In this document: in pieces, positions 1-13,494 of the stretch
How the letters are laid out: the number at the start of each line of letters is the position of its first letter
Numbering within the stretch: position 1 is the stretch's first letter
Source: Stomorhina lunata
Lineage: Eukaryota > Arthropoda > Insecta > Diptera > Rhiniidae
Assembly: GCA_933228675.1 (NCBI GenBank)
Contig: OW121743.1
Location: 56,455,206-56,519,205 of the forward strand
Reading direction: 5' to 3'
DNA: 64,000 nucleotides
Notes under the pieces: generated by a model
Databases searched by the model: none
Told to the model about the DNA's origin: nothing
What the model saw: only the letters and a program-made list of their open reading frames with translations
Translations under genes and position numbers: made by a program

Positions 1-3000
1 AAATTTTCTATAGAAAATTTTTCGATATTAAAAATTTTCTATAGAAAATTTTTCGATATAAAAAATTTTCTATAGAAAATTTTTCGATATAAAAAATTTT
101 CTATAGAAAATTTTTCGATATAAAAAATTTTCTATAGAAAATTTTTCGATATAAAAAATTTTCTATAGAAAATTTTTCGATATAAAAAATTTTCTATAGA
201 AAATTTTTCGATAAAAAAATTTTCTATAGAAAATTTTTTGATATAAAAAATTTTCTTTAGAAAATTTTTCGATATAAAAAATTTTCTATAGAAAATTTTT
301 CGATATAAAAAATTTTCTATAGAAAATTTTTCGATATAAAAAATTTACTATAGAAAATTTTTCGATATAAAAAATTTACTATAGAAAATTTTTCGATATA
401 AAAAATTTTCTATAGAAAATTTTTCGATATAAAAAATTTTCTATAGAAAATTTTTCGATATAAAAAATTTTCTATAGAAAATTTTTCGATATAAAAAATT
501 TTCTATAGAAAATTTTTCGATATAAAAAATTTTCTATAGAAAATTTTTCGATATAAAAAATTTTCTATAGAAAATTTTTCGATATAAAAAATTTTCTATA
601 GAAAATTTTTCGATATTAAAAATTTTCTATAGAAAATTTTTCGATATTAAAAATTTTCTATAGAAAATTTTTCGATATAAAAAATTTTCTATAGAAAATT
701 TTTCGATATAAAAAATTTCCTATACAAAATTTTTCGATATAAAAAATTTTCTATAGAAACTTTTTCGATATAAAAAATTTTCTATAGAAAATTTTTCGAT
801 AAAAAAATTTTCTATAGAAAATTTTTTGATATAAAAAATTTTCTTTAGAAAATTTTTCGATATAAAAAATTTTCTATAGAAAATTTTTCGATATAAAAAA
901 TTTTCTATAGAAAATTTTTCGATATAAAAAATTTTCTATAGAAAATTTTTCGATATAAAAAATTTTCTATAGAAAATTTTTCGATATAAAAAATTTTCTA
1001 TAGAAAATTTTTCGATATAAAAAATTTTCTATAAAAAATTTTTCGATATAAAAAATTTTCTATAGAAAATTTTTCGATATAAAAAATTTTCTATAGAAAA
1101 TTTTTCGATATAAAAAATTTTCTATAGAAAATTTTTCGATATAAAAAATTTTCTATAGAAAATTTTTCGATATAAAAAATTTTCTATAGAAAATTTTTCG
1201 ATATAAAAAATTTTCTATAGAAAATTTTTCGATATAAAAAATTTTCTATAGAAAATTTTTCGATATAACAAATTTTCTATAGAAAATTTTTCGATATAAA
1301 AAATTTTCTATAGAAAATTTTTCGATATAAAAAATTTTCTATAGAAAATTTTTCGATATAAAAAATTTTCTATAGAAAATTTTTCGATATAAAAAATTTT
1401 CTATAGAAAATTTTTCGATATAAAAAATTTTCTATAGAAAATTTTTCGATATAAAAAATTTTCTATAGAAAATTTTTCGATATAAAAAATTTTCTATAGA
1501 AAATTTTTCGATATAAAAAATTTTCTATAGAAAATTTTTCGATATAAAAAATTTTCTATAGAAAATTTTTCGATATTAAAAATTTTCTATAGAAAATTTT
1601 TCGATATAAAAAATTTTCTATAGAAAATTTTTCGATATAAAAAATTTTCTATAGAAAATTTTTCGATATAAAAAATTTTCTATAGAAAATTTTTCGATAT
1701 AAAAAATTTTCTATAGAAAATTTTTCGATATAAAAAATTTTCTATAGAAAATTTTTCGATAAAAAAATTTTCTATAGAAAATTTTTTGATATAAAAAATT
1801 TTCTTTAGAAAATTTTTCGATATAAAAAATTTTCTATAGAAAATTTTTCGATATAAAAAATTTTCTATAGAAAATTTTTCGATATAAAAAATTTACTATA
1901 GAAAATTTTTCGATATAAAAAATTTACTATAGAAAATTTTTCGATATAAAAAATTTTCTATAGAAAATTTTTCGATATAAAAAATTTTCTATAGAAAATT
2001 TTTCGATATAAAAAATTTTCTATAGAAAATTTTTCGATATAAAAAATTTTCTATAGAAAATTTTTCGATATAAAAAATTTTCTATAGAAAATTTTTCGAT
2101 ATAAAAAATTTTCTATAGAAAATTTTTCGATATAAAAAATTTTCTATAGAAAATTTTTCGATATAAAAAATTTTCTATAGAAAATTTTTCGATATAAAAA
2201 ATTTTCTATAGAAAATTTTTCGATATAAAAAATTTTCTATAGAAAATTTTTCGATATAAAAAATTTTCTATAGAAAATTTTTCGATATAAAAAATTTTCT
2301 ATAGAAAATTTTTCGATATAAAAAATTTTCTATAGAAAATTTTTCGATATAAAAAATTTTCTATAGAAAATTTTTCGATATAAAAAATTTTCTATAGAAA
2401 ATTTTTCGATATAAAAAATTTTCTATAGAAAATTTTTCGATATAAAAAATTTTCTATAGAAAATTTTTCGATATAAAAAATTTTCTATAGAAAATTTTTC
2501 GATATAAAAAATTTTCTATAGAAAATTTTTCGATATAAAAAATTTTCTATAGAAAATTTTTCGATAAAAAAATTTTCTATAGAAAATTTTTTGATATAAA
2601 AAATTTTCTTTAGAAAATTTTTCGATATAAAAAATTTTCTATAGAAAATTTTTCGATATAAAAAATTTTCTATAGAAAATTTTTCGATATAAAAAATTTA
2701 CTATAGAAAATTTTTCGATATAAAAAATTTACTATAGAAAATTTTTCGATATAAAAAATTTTCTATAGAAAATTTTTCGATATAAAAAATTTTCTATAGA
2801 AAATTTTTCGATATAAAAAATTTTCTATAGAAAATTTTTCGATATAAAAAATTTTCTATAGAAAATTTTTCGATATAAAAAATTTTCTATAGAAAATTTT
2901 TCGATATAAAAAATTTTCTATAGAAAATTTTTCGATATAAAAAATTTTCTATAGAAAATTTTTCGATATTAAAAATTTTCTATAGAAAATTTTTCGATAT

Positions 3001-3810
3001 AAAAAATTTTCTATAGAAAATTTTTCGATATAAAAAATTTCCTATACAAAATTTTTCGATATAAAAAATTTTCTATAGAAACTTTTTCGATATAAAAAAT
3101 TTTCTATAGAAAATTTTTCGATAAAAAAATTTTCTATAGAAAATTTTTTGATATAAAAAATTTTCTTTAGAAAATTTTTCGATATAAAAAATTTTCTATA
3201 GAAAATTTTTCGATATAAAAAATTTTCTATAGAAAATTTTTCGATATAAAAAATTTTCTATAGAAAATTTTTCGATATAAAAAATTTTCTATAGAAAATT
3301 TTTCGATATAAAAAATTTTCTATAGAAAATTTTTCGATATAAAAAATTTTCTATAAAAAATTTTTCGATATAAAAAATTTTCTATAGAAAATTTTTCGAT
3401 ATAAAAAATTTTCTATAGAAAATTTTTCGATATAAAAAATTTTCTATAGAAAATTTTTCGATATAAAAAATTTTCTATAGAAAATTTTTCGATATAAAAA
3501 ATTTTCTATAGAAAATTTTTCGATATAAAAAATTTTCTATAGAAAATTTTTCGATATAAAAAATTTTCTATAGAAAATTTTTCGATATAACAAATTTTCT
3601 ATAGAAAATTTTTCGATATAAAAAATTTTCTATAGAAAATTTTTCGATATAAAAAATTTTCTATAGAAAATTTTTCGATATAAAAAATTTTCTATAGAAA
3701 ATTTTTCGATATAAAAAATTTTCTATAGAAAATTTTTCGATATAAAAAATTTTCTATAGAAAATTTTTCGATATAAAAAATTTTCTATAGAAAATTTTTC
3801 GATATAAAAA
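1..3810. repeat. Array A: 31-bp palindromic-core satellite, homogeneous part
   Basis: About 120 head-to-tail copies of a 31-bp unit. Each unit reads A5-T4-CTATAG-A4-T5 (a 24-bp perfect palindrome) followed by CGATATA. The array runs off the left edge of the window. Variant units act as markers of higher-order structure. CTTTAG in place of CTATAG occurs at 255, 843, 1803, 2608 and 3165. A pair of TTTACTATAG units follows the 255, 1803 and 2608 markers but not the other two. Unique variants at 719, 1029 and 1261 recur exactly 2,322 bp later, at 3041, 3351 and 3583. No coding potential. Confidence 0.97.
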
Positions 3811-5850
3811 GTTTTCTATAGAAAAGTTTTCGTTATTAAAAATTTTCTGTATACAATTTTTCGTTATTAAAAATTTTCAATAGAAAATTTTTCGTTGTTA
3901 AAAATTTTCTATAAAAAAATTTTTCGTTATAAAAAATTTTCTATAGAAAATTTTTCGATATAAAAAATTTTCTATAGAAAATTTTTCGATATAAAAAATT
4001 TTCTATTGAAAATTTTTCGATATAAAAAATTTTCTATAGAAAATTTTTTGATATAAAAAGTTTTCTATAGAAAATTTTTTGATATAAAAAGTTTTCTATA
4101 GAAAAGTTTTCGTTATTAAAAATTTTCTATAGACAATTTTTCGTTATCAAAAATTTTCAATAGAAAATTTTTCGTTACTAAAAATTTTCTATAAAAAATT
4201 TTTCGTTATAAAAAATTTTCTATAGAAAATTTTTCGTTATAAAAAATTTTCTATAGAAAATTTTTCGTTATACAAAATTTTCTATAGAAAATTTTTCGAT
4301 ATAAAAAATTTTCTATAGAAAATTTTTCGATATAAAAAGTTTTCTATAGAAAAGTTTTCGTTATTAAAAATTTTCTATATACAATTTTTCGTTACTAAAA
4401 ATTTTCAATAGAAAATTTTTCGTTATTAAAAATTTTCTATAAAAAATTTTTCGTTATAAAAAATTTTCTATAGAAAATTTTTCGATATAAAAAATTTTCT
4501 ATAGAAAATTTTTCGATATAAAAAATTTTCTATAGAAAATTTTTCGATATAAAAAATTTTCTATAGAAAATTTTTCGATATAAAAAGTTTTCTATAGAAA
4601 AGTTTTCGTTATTAAAAATTTTCTATAGACAATTTTTCGTTATTAAAAATTTTCAATAGAAAATATATCGTTACTAAAAATTTTCTATAAAAAAAATTTT
4701 CGTTATAAAAAATTTTCTATAGAAAATTTTTCGTTATACAAAATTTTCTATAGAAAATTTTTCGTTATGCAAAATTTTCTATAGAAAATTTTTCGTTATA
4801 CAAAATTTTCTATAGAAAATTTTTCGTTATAAACAACTTTCTACAGAAATTTTTTCGATATAAGAAATTTTCGTAATAAAAAATTTTCTATAGATTTTTC
4901 GATATAAATTTTCTATAGAAAATTTTTCGATAAAAAATTTTAGTTATACAAGTTTTCTACAGAAAATTTTCTGTAGAAAATTTTTCGATAAAAAAATTTT
5001 AGTTATACAAGTTTTCTAAAGAAAATATAAAATTTTTCTATAGAAAATTTTCTTTATAAACATTTTTTTTTAGAAAATTTTTCGTTATAAAAATTTTTTG
5101 TTAAAAAATGTTCTATAGAAGGTTTTAAGCTACAAAAATTTTCTGTTGGAAATTTTTCGTTATAGAAATTTTTTTTATAAAAATTTTTCTATAAACAAAG
5201 TTTTTTTTTATAAAAATTTTTCTATAAAAGATTTCCGTCATTAGGATCTTCGTTATAAAAATTTTTTTTATAAAAAATGTTCTTTACTAAAATTTTCTAT
5301 AGGAAAATTTTCGTTATAAAATAATTTCTTTTCTAACATTTTTTCATCGAAAAATTTTCGTTTTTATAACTTCTTATTATAAAAATTTTCGTTATAAAAC
5401 TTTTTCTGTAGAAAAATTTTGGTTATACAACTTTTTCTACAGAAAAACTTAATTTTTAAAAATTTTTTATAGAGAATTTTTCGTTATAAAAACTTTTCTA
5501 TAGAAAATTTTTCGGTATAAAAATATTTCTATAGAAAATTTTGCTGTTTTCGTTTTAAAAAATTTTCTATGAGAATTTTTCGGTTTAAAAATTTTTCTAT
5601 AGAAAGTTTTTCGTTATGAAAATTTTTCTTTACAAAATTTTTAGTTAAAAAAATTTTTCTGTAGAAAATTTCTCGTTATAAAACATTTTCTGAAAAAATT
5701 TTTCATTATTAAAATTTTTATGCAGCAAGATATTTCCATAATTTTTTTTTTGCTTCAAAAACGTTTCTGTCTAAAGCTGTTGCAATTAAAACGTTTTATA
5801 GAAGATTTTTCGCTTTAAAAATATTCTATTGTTCTGCCCCTCTGATCTTG
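3811..5850. repeat. Array A, degenerate inner flank
   Basis: The 31-bp repeats continue but diverge towards the right. CGATAT linkers become CGTTAT or CGTTATTA, palindrome arms lose symmetry, and indels change the spacing. After about 4850 only scattered TTTTCTATAGAAAA-like fragments remain between A/T tracts. This is the usual picture of an array edge that is no longer homogenised by exchange. Confidence 0.9.
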
Positions 5851-6481
5851 CAACAAAATAAGAAGTTATTATCTATACATTTTATATATTATCATAAAAA
5901 TCTATATAGAAAGATATAAAATCTTCAACAAGAAAAGACGAAAATAAAATTCCACATAAAAACGGCATACATTAAAGTTAAAAGAAAATTTTTTTTGTTA
6001 ACCAAAAAAAAAAAAAATCCCAAACTAAATTGGAAAAATATAAATAAAATAATTTGCTTTTATTTTCCGTTTTATGCTGGCACCAAATTCAAGCCCACAA
6101 ATAAAATTAGAAAGGGAAATTGTTAAGAAATTTGTTGGCCATCGATTGCTCGACTAATTTTCCTAACCAATTAATTCGAGGACAAACAACAACAAATTGT
6201 CTTCAGTGTTTGTAAATGTTTGCTTGAGGGGGGAGGAGGACTGTGTATGTAAATGAGATGCGGCCAAGTGTGAGAGTGTGTGAATGTCCTTTTTATTGTT
6301 ATTAACTTTGGGTCACGTACGTCTATAATTTTATCATCTTTCTTAATACAAAACCAATAGAAAATGTGACCATGATGATAATGATATTTGTTAAATGGAA
6401 AATTTTGGAAAGTTTATGAAAACGAAGATAGGAGAGAATAAAAAAACTGTTTATTGAAGAATTTTGCTTAATATAACTAAG
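5851..6481. other. Unique A+T-rich spacer
   Basis: About 630 bp of non-repetitive sequence between array A and the first 12-bp array. I see no recognisable gene, RNA or mobile element. It separates array A from array B, whose palindromic unit runs in the opposite orientation. Confidence 0.6.
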
Positions 6482-6984
6482 ACATAGTCTAAGATATAGA
6501 CATAGACTAAGACATAGACTAAGGCCTAGACTAAGACATAGACTAAGGCATAGACTAAGACATAGACTAAGACATAGACTAAGACATAGACTAAGACATA
6601 GACTTAGCCATAGACTAAGACATAGACTTAGACATAGACTAAGACATAGACTAAGACATAGACTAAGACATAGACTAAGACATAGACTAAGACATAGACT
6701 AAGACATAGACTAAGACATAGACTAAGACATAGACTAAGACATAGACTAAGACATAGACTAAGACATAGACTAAGACATAGACTAAGACATAGACTAAGA
6801 CATAGACTAAGACATAGACTAAGACATAGACTAAGACATAGACTAAGACATAGACTAAGACATAGACTAAGACATAGACTAAGACATAGACTAAGACATA
6901 GACTAAGACATAGACTAAGACATAGACTAAGACATAGACTAAGACATAGACTAAGACATAGACTAAGACATAGACTAAGACTTA
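6482..6984 (-). repeat. 12-bp satellite, first array (AAGACATAGACT)
   Basis: About 42 tandem copies of AAGACATAGACT, the reverse complement of the AGTCTATGTCTT unit of the larger array at 11478-16070. A few single-base variants lie at its left end. Because 12 is a multiple of three, the minus strand has a long open frame made of a four-residue SLCL repeat, which I regard as an artefact. Confidence 0.97.
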
Positions 6985-6996
6985 TTTGTAAAAACG

Positions 6997-9530
6997 ACAA
7001 ATTTTCTAAAGAAAATTTTTAAAAACGAAAAATTTTCTAAAGAAAATTTTTAAAAACGAAAAATTTTCTAATGAAAATTTTTAAAAACGAAAAATTTTCT
7101 AAAGAAAATTTTTAAAAACGAAAAATTTTCTATAGAAAATTTTTAAAAACTAAAAATTTTCTATAGAAAATTTTTAAAAACTAAAAATTTTCTATAGAAA
7201 ATTTTTAAAAACGAAAAATTTTCTATAGAAAATTTTTAAAAACGAAAAATTTTCTATAGAAAATTTTTAAAAACGAAAAATTTTCTATAGAAAATTTTTA
7301 AAAACGAAAAATTTTCTATAGAAAATTTTTAAAAACGAAAAATTTTCTATAGAAAATTTTTAAAAACGAAAAATTTTCTATAGAAAATTTTTAAAAACGA
7401 AAAATTTTCTATAGAAAATTTTAAAAAACGAAAAATTTTCTATAGAACATTTTTAAAAACGAAAAATTTTCTATAGAAAATTTTTAAAAACGAAAAATTT
7501 TCTATAGAAAATTTTTAAAAACGAAAAATTTTCTATAGAAAATTTTTAAAAACGAAAAATTTTCTATAGAAAATTTTTAAAAACGAAAAATTTTCTATAG
7601 AAAATTTTTAAAAACGAAAAATTTTCTATAGAAAATTTTTAAAAACGAAAAATTTTCTATAGAAAATTTTTAAAAACGAAAAATTTTCTATAGAAAATTT
7701 TTAAAAACGAAAAATTTTCTATAGAAAATTTTTAAAAACGAAAAATTTTCTATAGAAAATTTTTAAAAACGAAAAATTTTCTATAGAAAATTTTTAAAAA
7801 CGAAAAATTTTCTATAGAAAATTTTTAAAAACGAAAAATTTTCTATAGAAAATTTTTAAAAACGAAAAATTTTCTATAGAAAATTTTTAAAAACGAAAAA
7901 TTTTCTATAGAAAATTTTTAAAAACGAAAAATTTTCTATAGAAAATTTTTAAAAACGAAAAATTTTCTATAGAAAATTTTTAAAAACGAAAAATTTTCTA
8001 TAGAAAATTTTTAAAAACGAAAAATTTTCTATTGAAAATTTTTAAAAACGAAAAATTTTCTATTGAAAATTTTTAAAAACGAAAAATTTTCTATAGAAAA
8101 TTTTTAAAAACGAAAAATTTTCTATAGAAAATTTTTAAAAACGAAAAATTTTCTATAAAAAATTTTTAAAAACGAAAAATTTTCTGTAGAAAATTTTTTA
8201 ATATGGAAAAATTTTCTATGGAAAATTTTTAAAAACGAAAAATTCTCTATAAAAAATTTTTAAAAACGAAAAATTTTCTGTAGAAAATTTTTTAATATGA
8301 AAAAATTTTCTATAGAAAATTTTTAAAAACGAAAAATTTTCTATGGAAAATTTTTAAAAACGAAAAATTTTCTATGGAAAATTTTTAAAAACGAAAAATT
8401 TTCTATAGAAAATTTTTAAAAACGAAAAATTTTCTATAGAAAATTTTTAAAAACGAAAAATTGTCTATAGAAAATTTTTAAAAACGGAAAATTTTCTATA
8501 GAAAATTTTTAAAAACGAAAAATTTTCTATAGAAAATTTTTAAAAACGAAAAATTTTCTATAGAAAATTTTTAAAAACGAAAAATTTTCTATAGAAAATT
8601 TTTAAAAACGAAAAATTTTCTATAGAAAATTTTTAAAACGAAAAATTTTCTATAGAAAATTTTTAAAAACGAAAAATTTTCTATAGAAAATTTTTAAAAA
8701 CGAAAAATTTTCTATAGAAAATTTTTAAAAACGAAAAATTTTCTATAGAAAATTTTTAAAAACGAAAAATTTTCTATAGAAAATTTTTAAAAACGAAAAA
8801 TTTTCTATAGAAAATTTTTAAAAACGAAAAATTTTCTATAGAAAATTTTTAAAAACGAAAAATTTTCTATAGAAAATTTTTAAAAACGAAAAATTTTCTA
8901 TAGAAAATTTTTAAAAACGAAAAATTTTCTATAGAAAATTTTTAAAAACGAAAAATTTTCTATAGAAAATTTTTAAAAACGAAAAATTTTCTATAGAAAA
9001 TTTTTAGAAACGAAAAATTTTCTATAGAAAATTTTTAGAAACGAAAAATTTTCTATAGAAAATTTTTAAAAACGAAAAATTTTCTATAGAACATTTTTAA
9101 AAACGAAAAATTTTCTATAGAAAATTTTTAAAAACGAAAAATTTTCTATAGAAAATTTTTAAAAACGAAAAATTTTCTATAGAAAATTTTTAAAAACGAA
9201 AAATTTTCTATAGAAAATTTTTAAAAACGAAAAATTTTCTATAGAAAATTTTTAAAAACGAAAAATTTTCTATAGAAAATTTTTAAAAACGAAAAATTTT
9301 CTATAGAAAATTTTTAAAAACGAAAAATTTTCTATAGAAAATTTTTAAAAACGAAAAATTTTCTATAGAAAAAATTTGCTATAGAAAATTTTTAAAAACG
9401 AAAAATTTTCTATAGAAAATTTTTAAAAACGAAAAACTTTTTACAGAAATTTTTTAAAAACGAGAAACTTTCTATAGAAAATTTTTAAATACGAAAAATT
9501 TTCTATAGAAAATTTTTAAAATTTTCTACT
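6997..9530. repeat. Array B: 31-bp palindromic-core satellite
   Basis: About 82 copies of a 31-bp unit: CG-A5-T4-CTATAG-A4-T5-A5. The 24-bp palindrome is identical to that of array A. The CG dinucleotide lies on the other side of it, so B reads as an inverted relative of A with a changed linker. The first four units carry CTAAAG or CTAATG instead of CTATAG. Degenerate units occur around 8150-8300 and after 9430. Confidence 0.97.
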
Positions 9531-11477
9531 TATACATTTAGATCTTTAAGCCTGTTTGAACCATATTATGAGGATATTAATGCTTAAGATACATTTCATT
9601 ATTATTTCAATTCATTATACATTTAACTTTATTATTAAGTTTGAATGGAAACAAAAATTTTTAATCTGGAATCTTTTTTTTTCAAAATCACCCAAATTTT
9701 GATAGTAATTATAATTCAGATAAATTAAAAGAACAATAAGGCTTAGCTGAGGCTTAATATGTAAATTAATTCCTAACTTGCAATTTATATTCCAATGTTA
9801 GACCATTATCAAATAGCCACCCCTTATATGTTTTCATATTATCCTTCATCCTGTTAGTAAAGTAAGGAAATAAATTTTAAGACTTTAAAAATCCTCTTCT
9901 ATATACTTTTTCCATTATTTGTTAATTTTTGGTAATTATTCATTTGGTGGTATTAGTCACTGACACTTACAGCATTTGCCTTTTTGTCTTCTCTGAAGTC
10001 TTAGTCTTGGAGTCTTTCAATCTTTTTCATTTTTAGCTTAATTCCTTCTTTTTTTCTTTTTTTTTGGGTATTTTGTTCTTTTTTTGGTATTTTGTATTTT
10101 ATATTTTTTTTCTTCGAGGGGTTTACAAGTATTTAATAAATTAGCTTTAGAAATTCTTAACTATTTAGTTTCCATTTCGTTTAATTTGTTTTTAATTGAG
10201 GAGATTTTATTTAAACTTAATCACACAACATTTTAAGACAGTTTAGATTTTTTTTTTTGAAAATATTTTTGATATACCGAAAATGAAGCTGGTAGAGACT
10301 TTTAAGAGATTTAGAAGATGATGTCAGTTGAGGGTGTGATGAAAAGATAATTTTTTAGAGGGAGAAAAATGTGAAAGGAAATAAGATTTTTGATGTTAAA
10401 ATTAAAAAACTTTAAGTTGTGATTAAAAATTTATATGAAAAGAAATCTTTATCGAAAAAAGTTTTTTTCAAGAAAATTGTAATGGACCGAAAAATTTATT
10501 TTTAAGTATTTTACAGTAAAATTTGTATTTGAGAAAATTTTTCGGTGGGTAAATACTTACACCAAAAAATTTTTCGAAAAAAATTTTTATGCAGCAAAAA
10601 TTTTTTTCAAAGAATTTTTTTTCTCCAAAAGTTTTTAAGAAAAAAATTCTTAAAGAATATAATAATGTCTTTTTTCTATATAAGAATTTTAAATTTAAAA
10701 TAATTTCTTGTAAATAATTTTTTCCTTTCCTAGATACTTGTCCCAGACTTTCTGCTTTTCTTTTGTATTTTTATAAAACAAAAAATTTTCCTTCAGAAAT
10801 TTTTTATGATCGAAAAAAATTTTTCGTAGAAATTTTTTATACTCCAAAATATTTCTCTAAGAAAATTTTTAATTCCAAAAACATTTCTTTAGGAATATTG
10901 AAAATTTTGCTTTTATATACTAATTTTCTAACTATAGCAAGTAATTTTTTTAAAAAGCTACAAACAAACTTATATACTCTTCCTTGATACTTAACCTAAA
11001 TCTTAATCCTTTTTGCCAAAAATCTTTTTAAGCTTTAAGACTTTGCTTTTCTGCTGTATTCTCTGCTGGCCATTCATTATGTTATTAAATAATTTACTTT
11101 TCTTGTATATATTTTCTGGCAAGAATATTGAAAACTTCTAACATATCCCTGTATTATCCTTTTACTTTTGACAAGCACATGCACGAGTGTTTGTGCCTAT
11201 ACAATATTTTCTTACTTATGTACTTGTATATTAAGTATCATTTCCATTCTTGTCCTAAAAAGATAAATTGGCTTTGTGATATTTTTTAATTTACTGCTGT
11301 CCCATAATTATTCATGGGATTATCTCAAGTGAAAGGCTGTAGATGGAAAGCCATCAAAAAGGCAATTACTTAAAGCAAAGCTTGACCAATTGTGGCCACC
11401 AGTGGCATATGAAGGGTTTAAAAAAATTTAAAAAATTGGCAAATTAAAGTCCCATTGTGGTATTTTACTTTTACCCT
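9531..11477. other. Unique A+T-rich spacer
   Basis: About 1.9 kb without a recognisable gene. The part 10430-10980 contains loose, non-periodic AAAATTTTT-type segments that could be remnants of a palindromic array. Short open frames here have no recognisable domain and I do not call them genes. Confidence 0.6.
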
Positions 11478-12437
11478 CAGTTTATGTCTTACTCTATAGC
11501 TATGCCTTAGTTTATGTCTTAGTCTATGTCTTAGTCTATGTCTTAGTCTATGTCTTAGTCTATGTCTTAGTCTATGTCTTAGCCTATGTCTTAGTCTATG
11601 TCTTAGTCTATGTCTTAGTCTATGTCTTAGTCTATGTCTTAGTCTATGTCTTAGTCTATGTCTTAGTCTATGTCTTAGTCTATGTCTTAGTCTATGTCTT
11701 AGTCTATGTCTTAGTCTATGTCTTAGTCTATGTCTTAGTCTATGTCTTAGTCTATGTCTTAGTCTATGTCTTAGTTTATGTCTTAGTCTATGTCTTAGTC
11801 TATGTCTTAGTCTATGTCTTAGTCTATGTCTTAGTCTATGTCTTAGTCTATGTCATAGTCTATGTCTTAGTCTATGTCTTAGTCTATGTCTTAGTCTATG
11901 TCTTAGTCTCTGTCTTAGTCTATGTCTTAGTCTATGTCTTAGTCTATGTCTTAGTCTATGTCTTACTCTATGTCTTAGTCTATGTCTTAGTCTATGTCTT
12001 AGCCTATGTCTTAGTCTATGTCTTAGTCTATGTCTTAGTCTATGTCTTAGTCTATGTCTTAGTCTATGTCTTAGTCTATGTCTTAGTCTATGTCTTAGTC
12101 TATGTCTTAGTCTATGTCTTAGTCTATGTCTTAGTCTATTTCTTAGTCTATTTCTTAGTCTATGTCTTAGTCTATATCTTAGTCTATGTCTTAATCTATG
12201 TCTTAGTCTATGTCTTAGTCTATGTCTTAGTCTATATCATAGTCTATGTCTTAGTCAATGTCTTAGTCTATGTCTTAGTCTATGTCTTAGTCTATGTCTT
12301 AGTCTATGTCTTAGTCTATGTCTTAGTCTATGTCTTAGTCTATGTCTTAGTCTATGTCTTAGTCTATGTCTTAGTCTATGTCTTAGTCTATGTCTTAGTC
12401 TATGTCTTAGTCTATGTCTTAGTCTATGTCTTAGTCT
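11478..12437 (+). repeat. 12-bp satellite, left part of main array (AGTCTATGTCTT)
   Basis: About 80 copies of AGTCTATGTCTT with scattered point variants. A distinctive variant cluster (TATTTC twice, then TATATC, TTAATC, TATATCAT and GTCAAT) lies at 12138-12260. The same cluster recurs to the right of the retrotransposon at 15371. The array is inverted relative to 6482-6984. Confidence 0.97.
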
Positions 12438-13462
12438 TAGCAGTCGCAAGCGAAAGGAAACAATAAGAATAAATATTGGTTCATGTAGTATCGAAACAAA
12501 ACCATTTCTTAAATATCTTGGAGTGATAATTGATAGTCGTCTGTCATTTTTTGAACACCTACGATATATCAGTGAAAAATCAGCAAAAACTATGCTGGCA
12601 TTATCCCGCATAATGCCAAACACCAGAGGCCCTAAATACCTCCAAAGGAAAATGCTTACTGGTGCTGTGAGAAGTACTCTACTTTATGCATCACCTGTAT
12701 GGTCAGAAGCCCTAAAATTCCGATCATATACCAACAAGATAACACCCGTTTATAGACTAGCAGCCTTAAGAGTCTGTACAGCTTACCGTACCGTGTCGGA
12801 TGAAGCCGCATTCGTTATCTCTGGCATGATACCCATAGATTTACAAGCTACAGAATCAAAATATACTTCCCCTGATAGAAGACAGATTACATTCTCCGAA
12901 TGGCAGACCCGTTGGTCGACGTCCAGTAAAGGTAGATGGACAAATGTTTTAATACCAAATATTGAGATATGGTTCTCAAGAAACCACGGTGATTTAAATT
13001 TTTACCTAACTCAAATGCTAAGTGGCCACGGTTGTTTTAGGTCATACTTATATAGGTTTGGACTAGACAATTCTCCGTTTTGTCCCACTTGTTTACCTGA
13101 AGTTGATGAAACTGCAGAACACGTCTTTTTTGTCTGCAGTAGATTCGCATACCAAAGGCTAGCCCTTGAAAGCTCAATAGGATGCACCATCCATCCAACA
13201 AACATAGTTGAAATAATGTTGTCCTCTCCAAACGTTTGTGATATAGTTTGCAGTTTCGTAAAGTCCGTAGTATTAGAACTTTGCATATTGGAACAAATCC
13301 GGAAGAATAATACAGTATAGAAAAGGTGCATACCATTCCCACCCTGCGACGTATAACCTAACGGTAGTTCCGCAGGGATAGCTGGTCCAGCGTTCTGAGC
13401 TGTTTTAGCGTGTTAGAGTCTCGCACTACTGGTAGCCAGTGATTCGATGATTTCACCTCGTT

Positions 13463-13493
<31 letters not shown>
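12438..13493 (+). mobile_element. 5'-truncated R1-clade non-LTR retrotransposon insertion
   Basis: An insertion of about 1.06 kb that splits the 12-bp array. It contains the 3' end of a retrotransposon ORF, a 3' UTR of about 146 bp, and a run of 28 A residues at 13467-13494 (its last A is shared with the target repeat). AGTCT occurs at both edges (12433-12437 and 13494-13498) and can be read as a 5-bp target-site duplication. The marker-to-marker distance across the insertion (12138 to 15371, 3,233 bp) is 5 modulo 12, as expected if 12-bp units were interrupted and 5 bp duplicated. The 5' truncation plus poly(A) tail is the hallmark of target-primed reverse transcription. Confidence 0.92.
12442..13320 (+). 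pseudogene. Reverse transcriptase C-terminal fragment of R1-clade retrotransposon ORF2
   Basis: An open frame of 292 residues entering from the truncation point, with no ATG needed, and ending at TAG 13318-13320. The fragment begins after the catalytic YADD motif. It has the KYLGVIID block at the end of the RT domain, then MPNTRGPK and LLYASPVW, which are typical of R1/LOA-like elements. The distal domain shows W-x-KGRWT-type and SGHGCFRSYLYRFG motifs and a C-terminal zinc knuckle C-x2-C-x9-H-x4-C. The catalytic RT core and endonuclease are absent, so it is inactive. The frame has no stop or frameshift, which suggests a fairly recent insertion. The stretch between the DLQATES and ITFSEWQ segments looks shorter than I would expect for the family, so a small internal deletion is possible. 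Confidence 0.9.

Positions 13494-13494
<1 letters not shown>

Noticed and set aside
1..5850. CRISPR-like array
   Set aside because: Repeat and linker are both homogenised, spacers are not unique, and the genome is eukaryotic.
6323..7000. 225-codon minus-strand open frame of SLCL repeats
   Set aside because: Produced by the 12-bp period, which keeps one frame open. There is no start context, domain or codon signal outside the repeat.
12255..12623. Minus-strand 122-codon frame crossing the array/retrotransposon border
   Set aside because: Antisense of the retrotransposon fragment and of the 12-bp array, with no domain.
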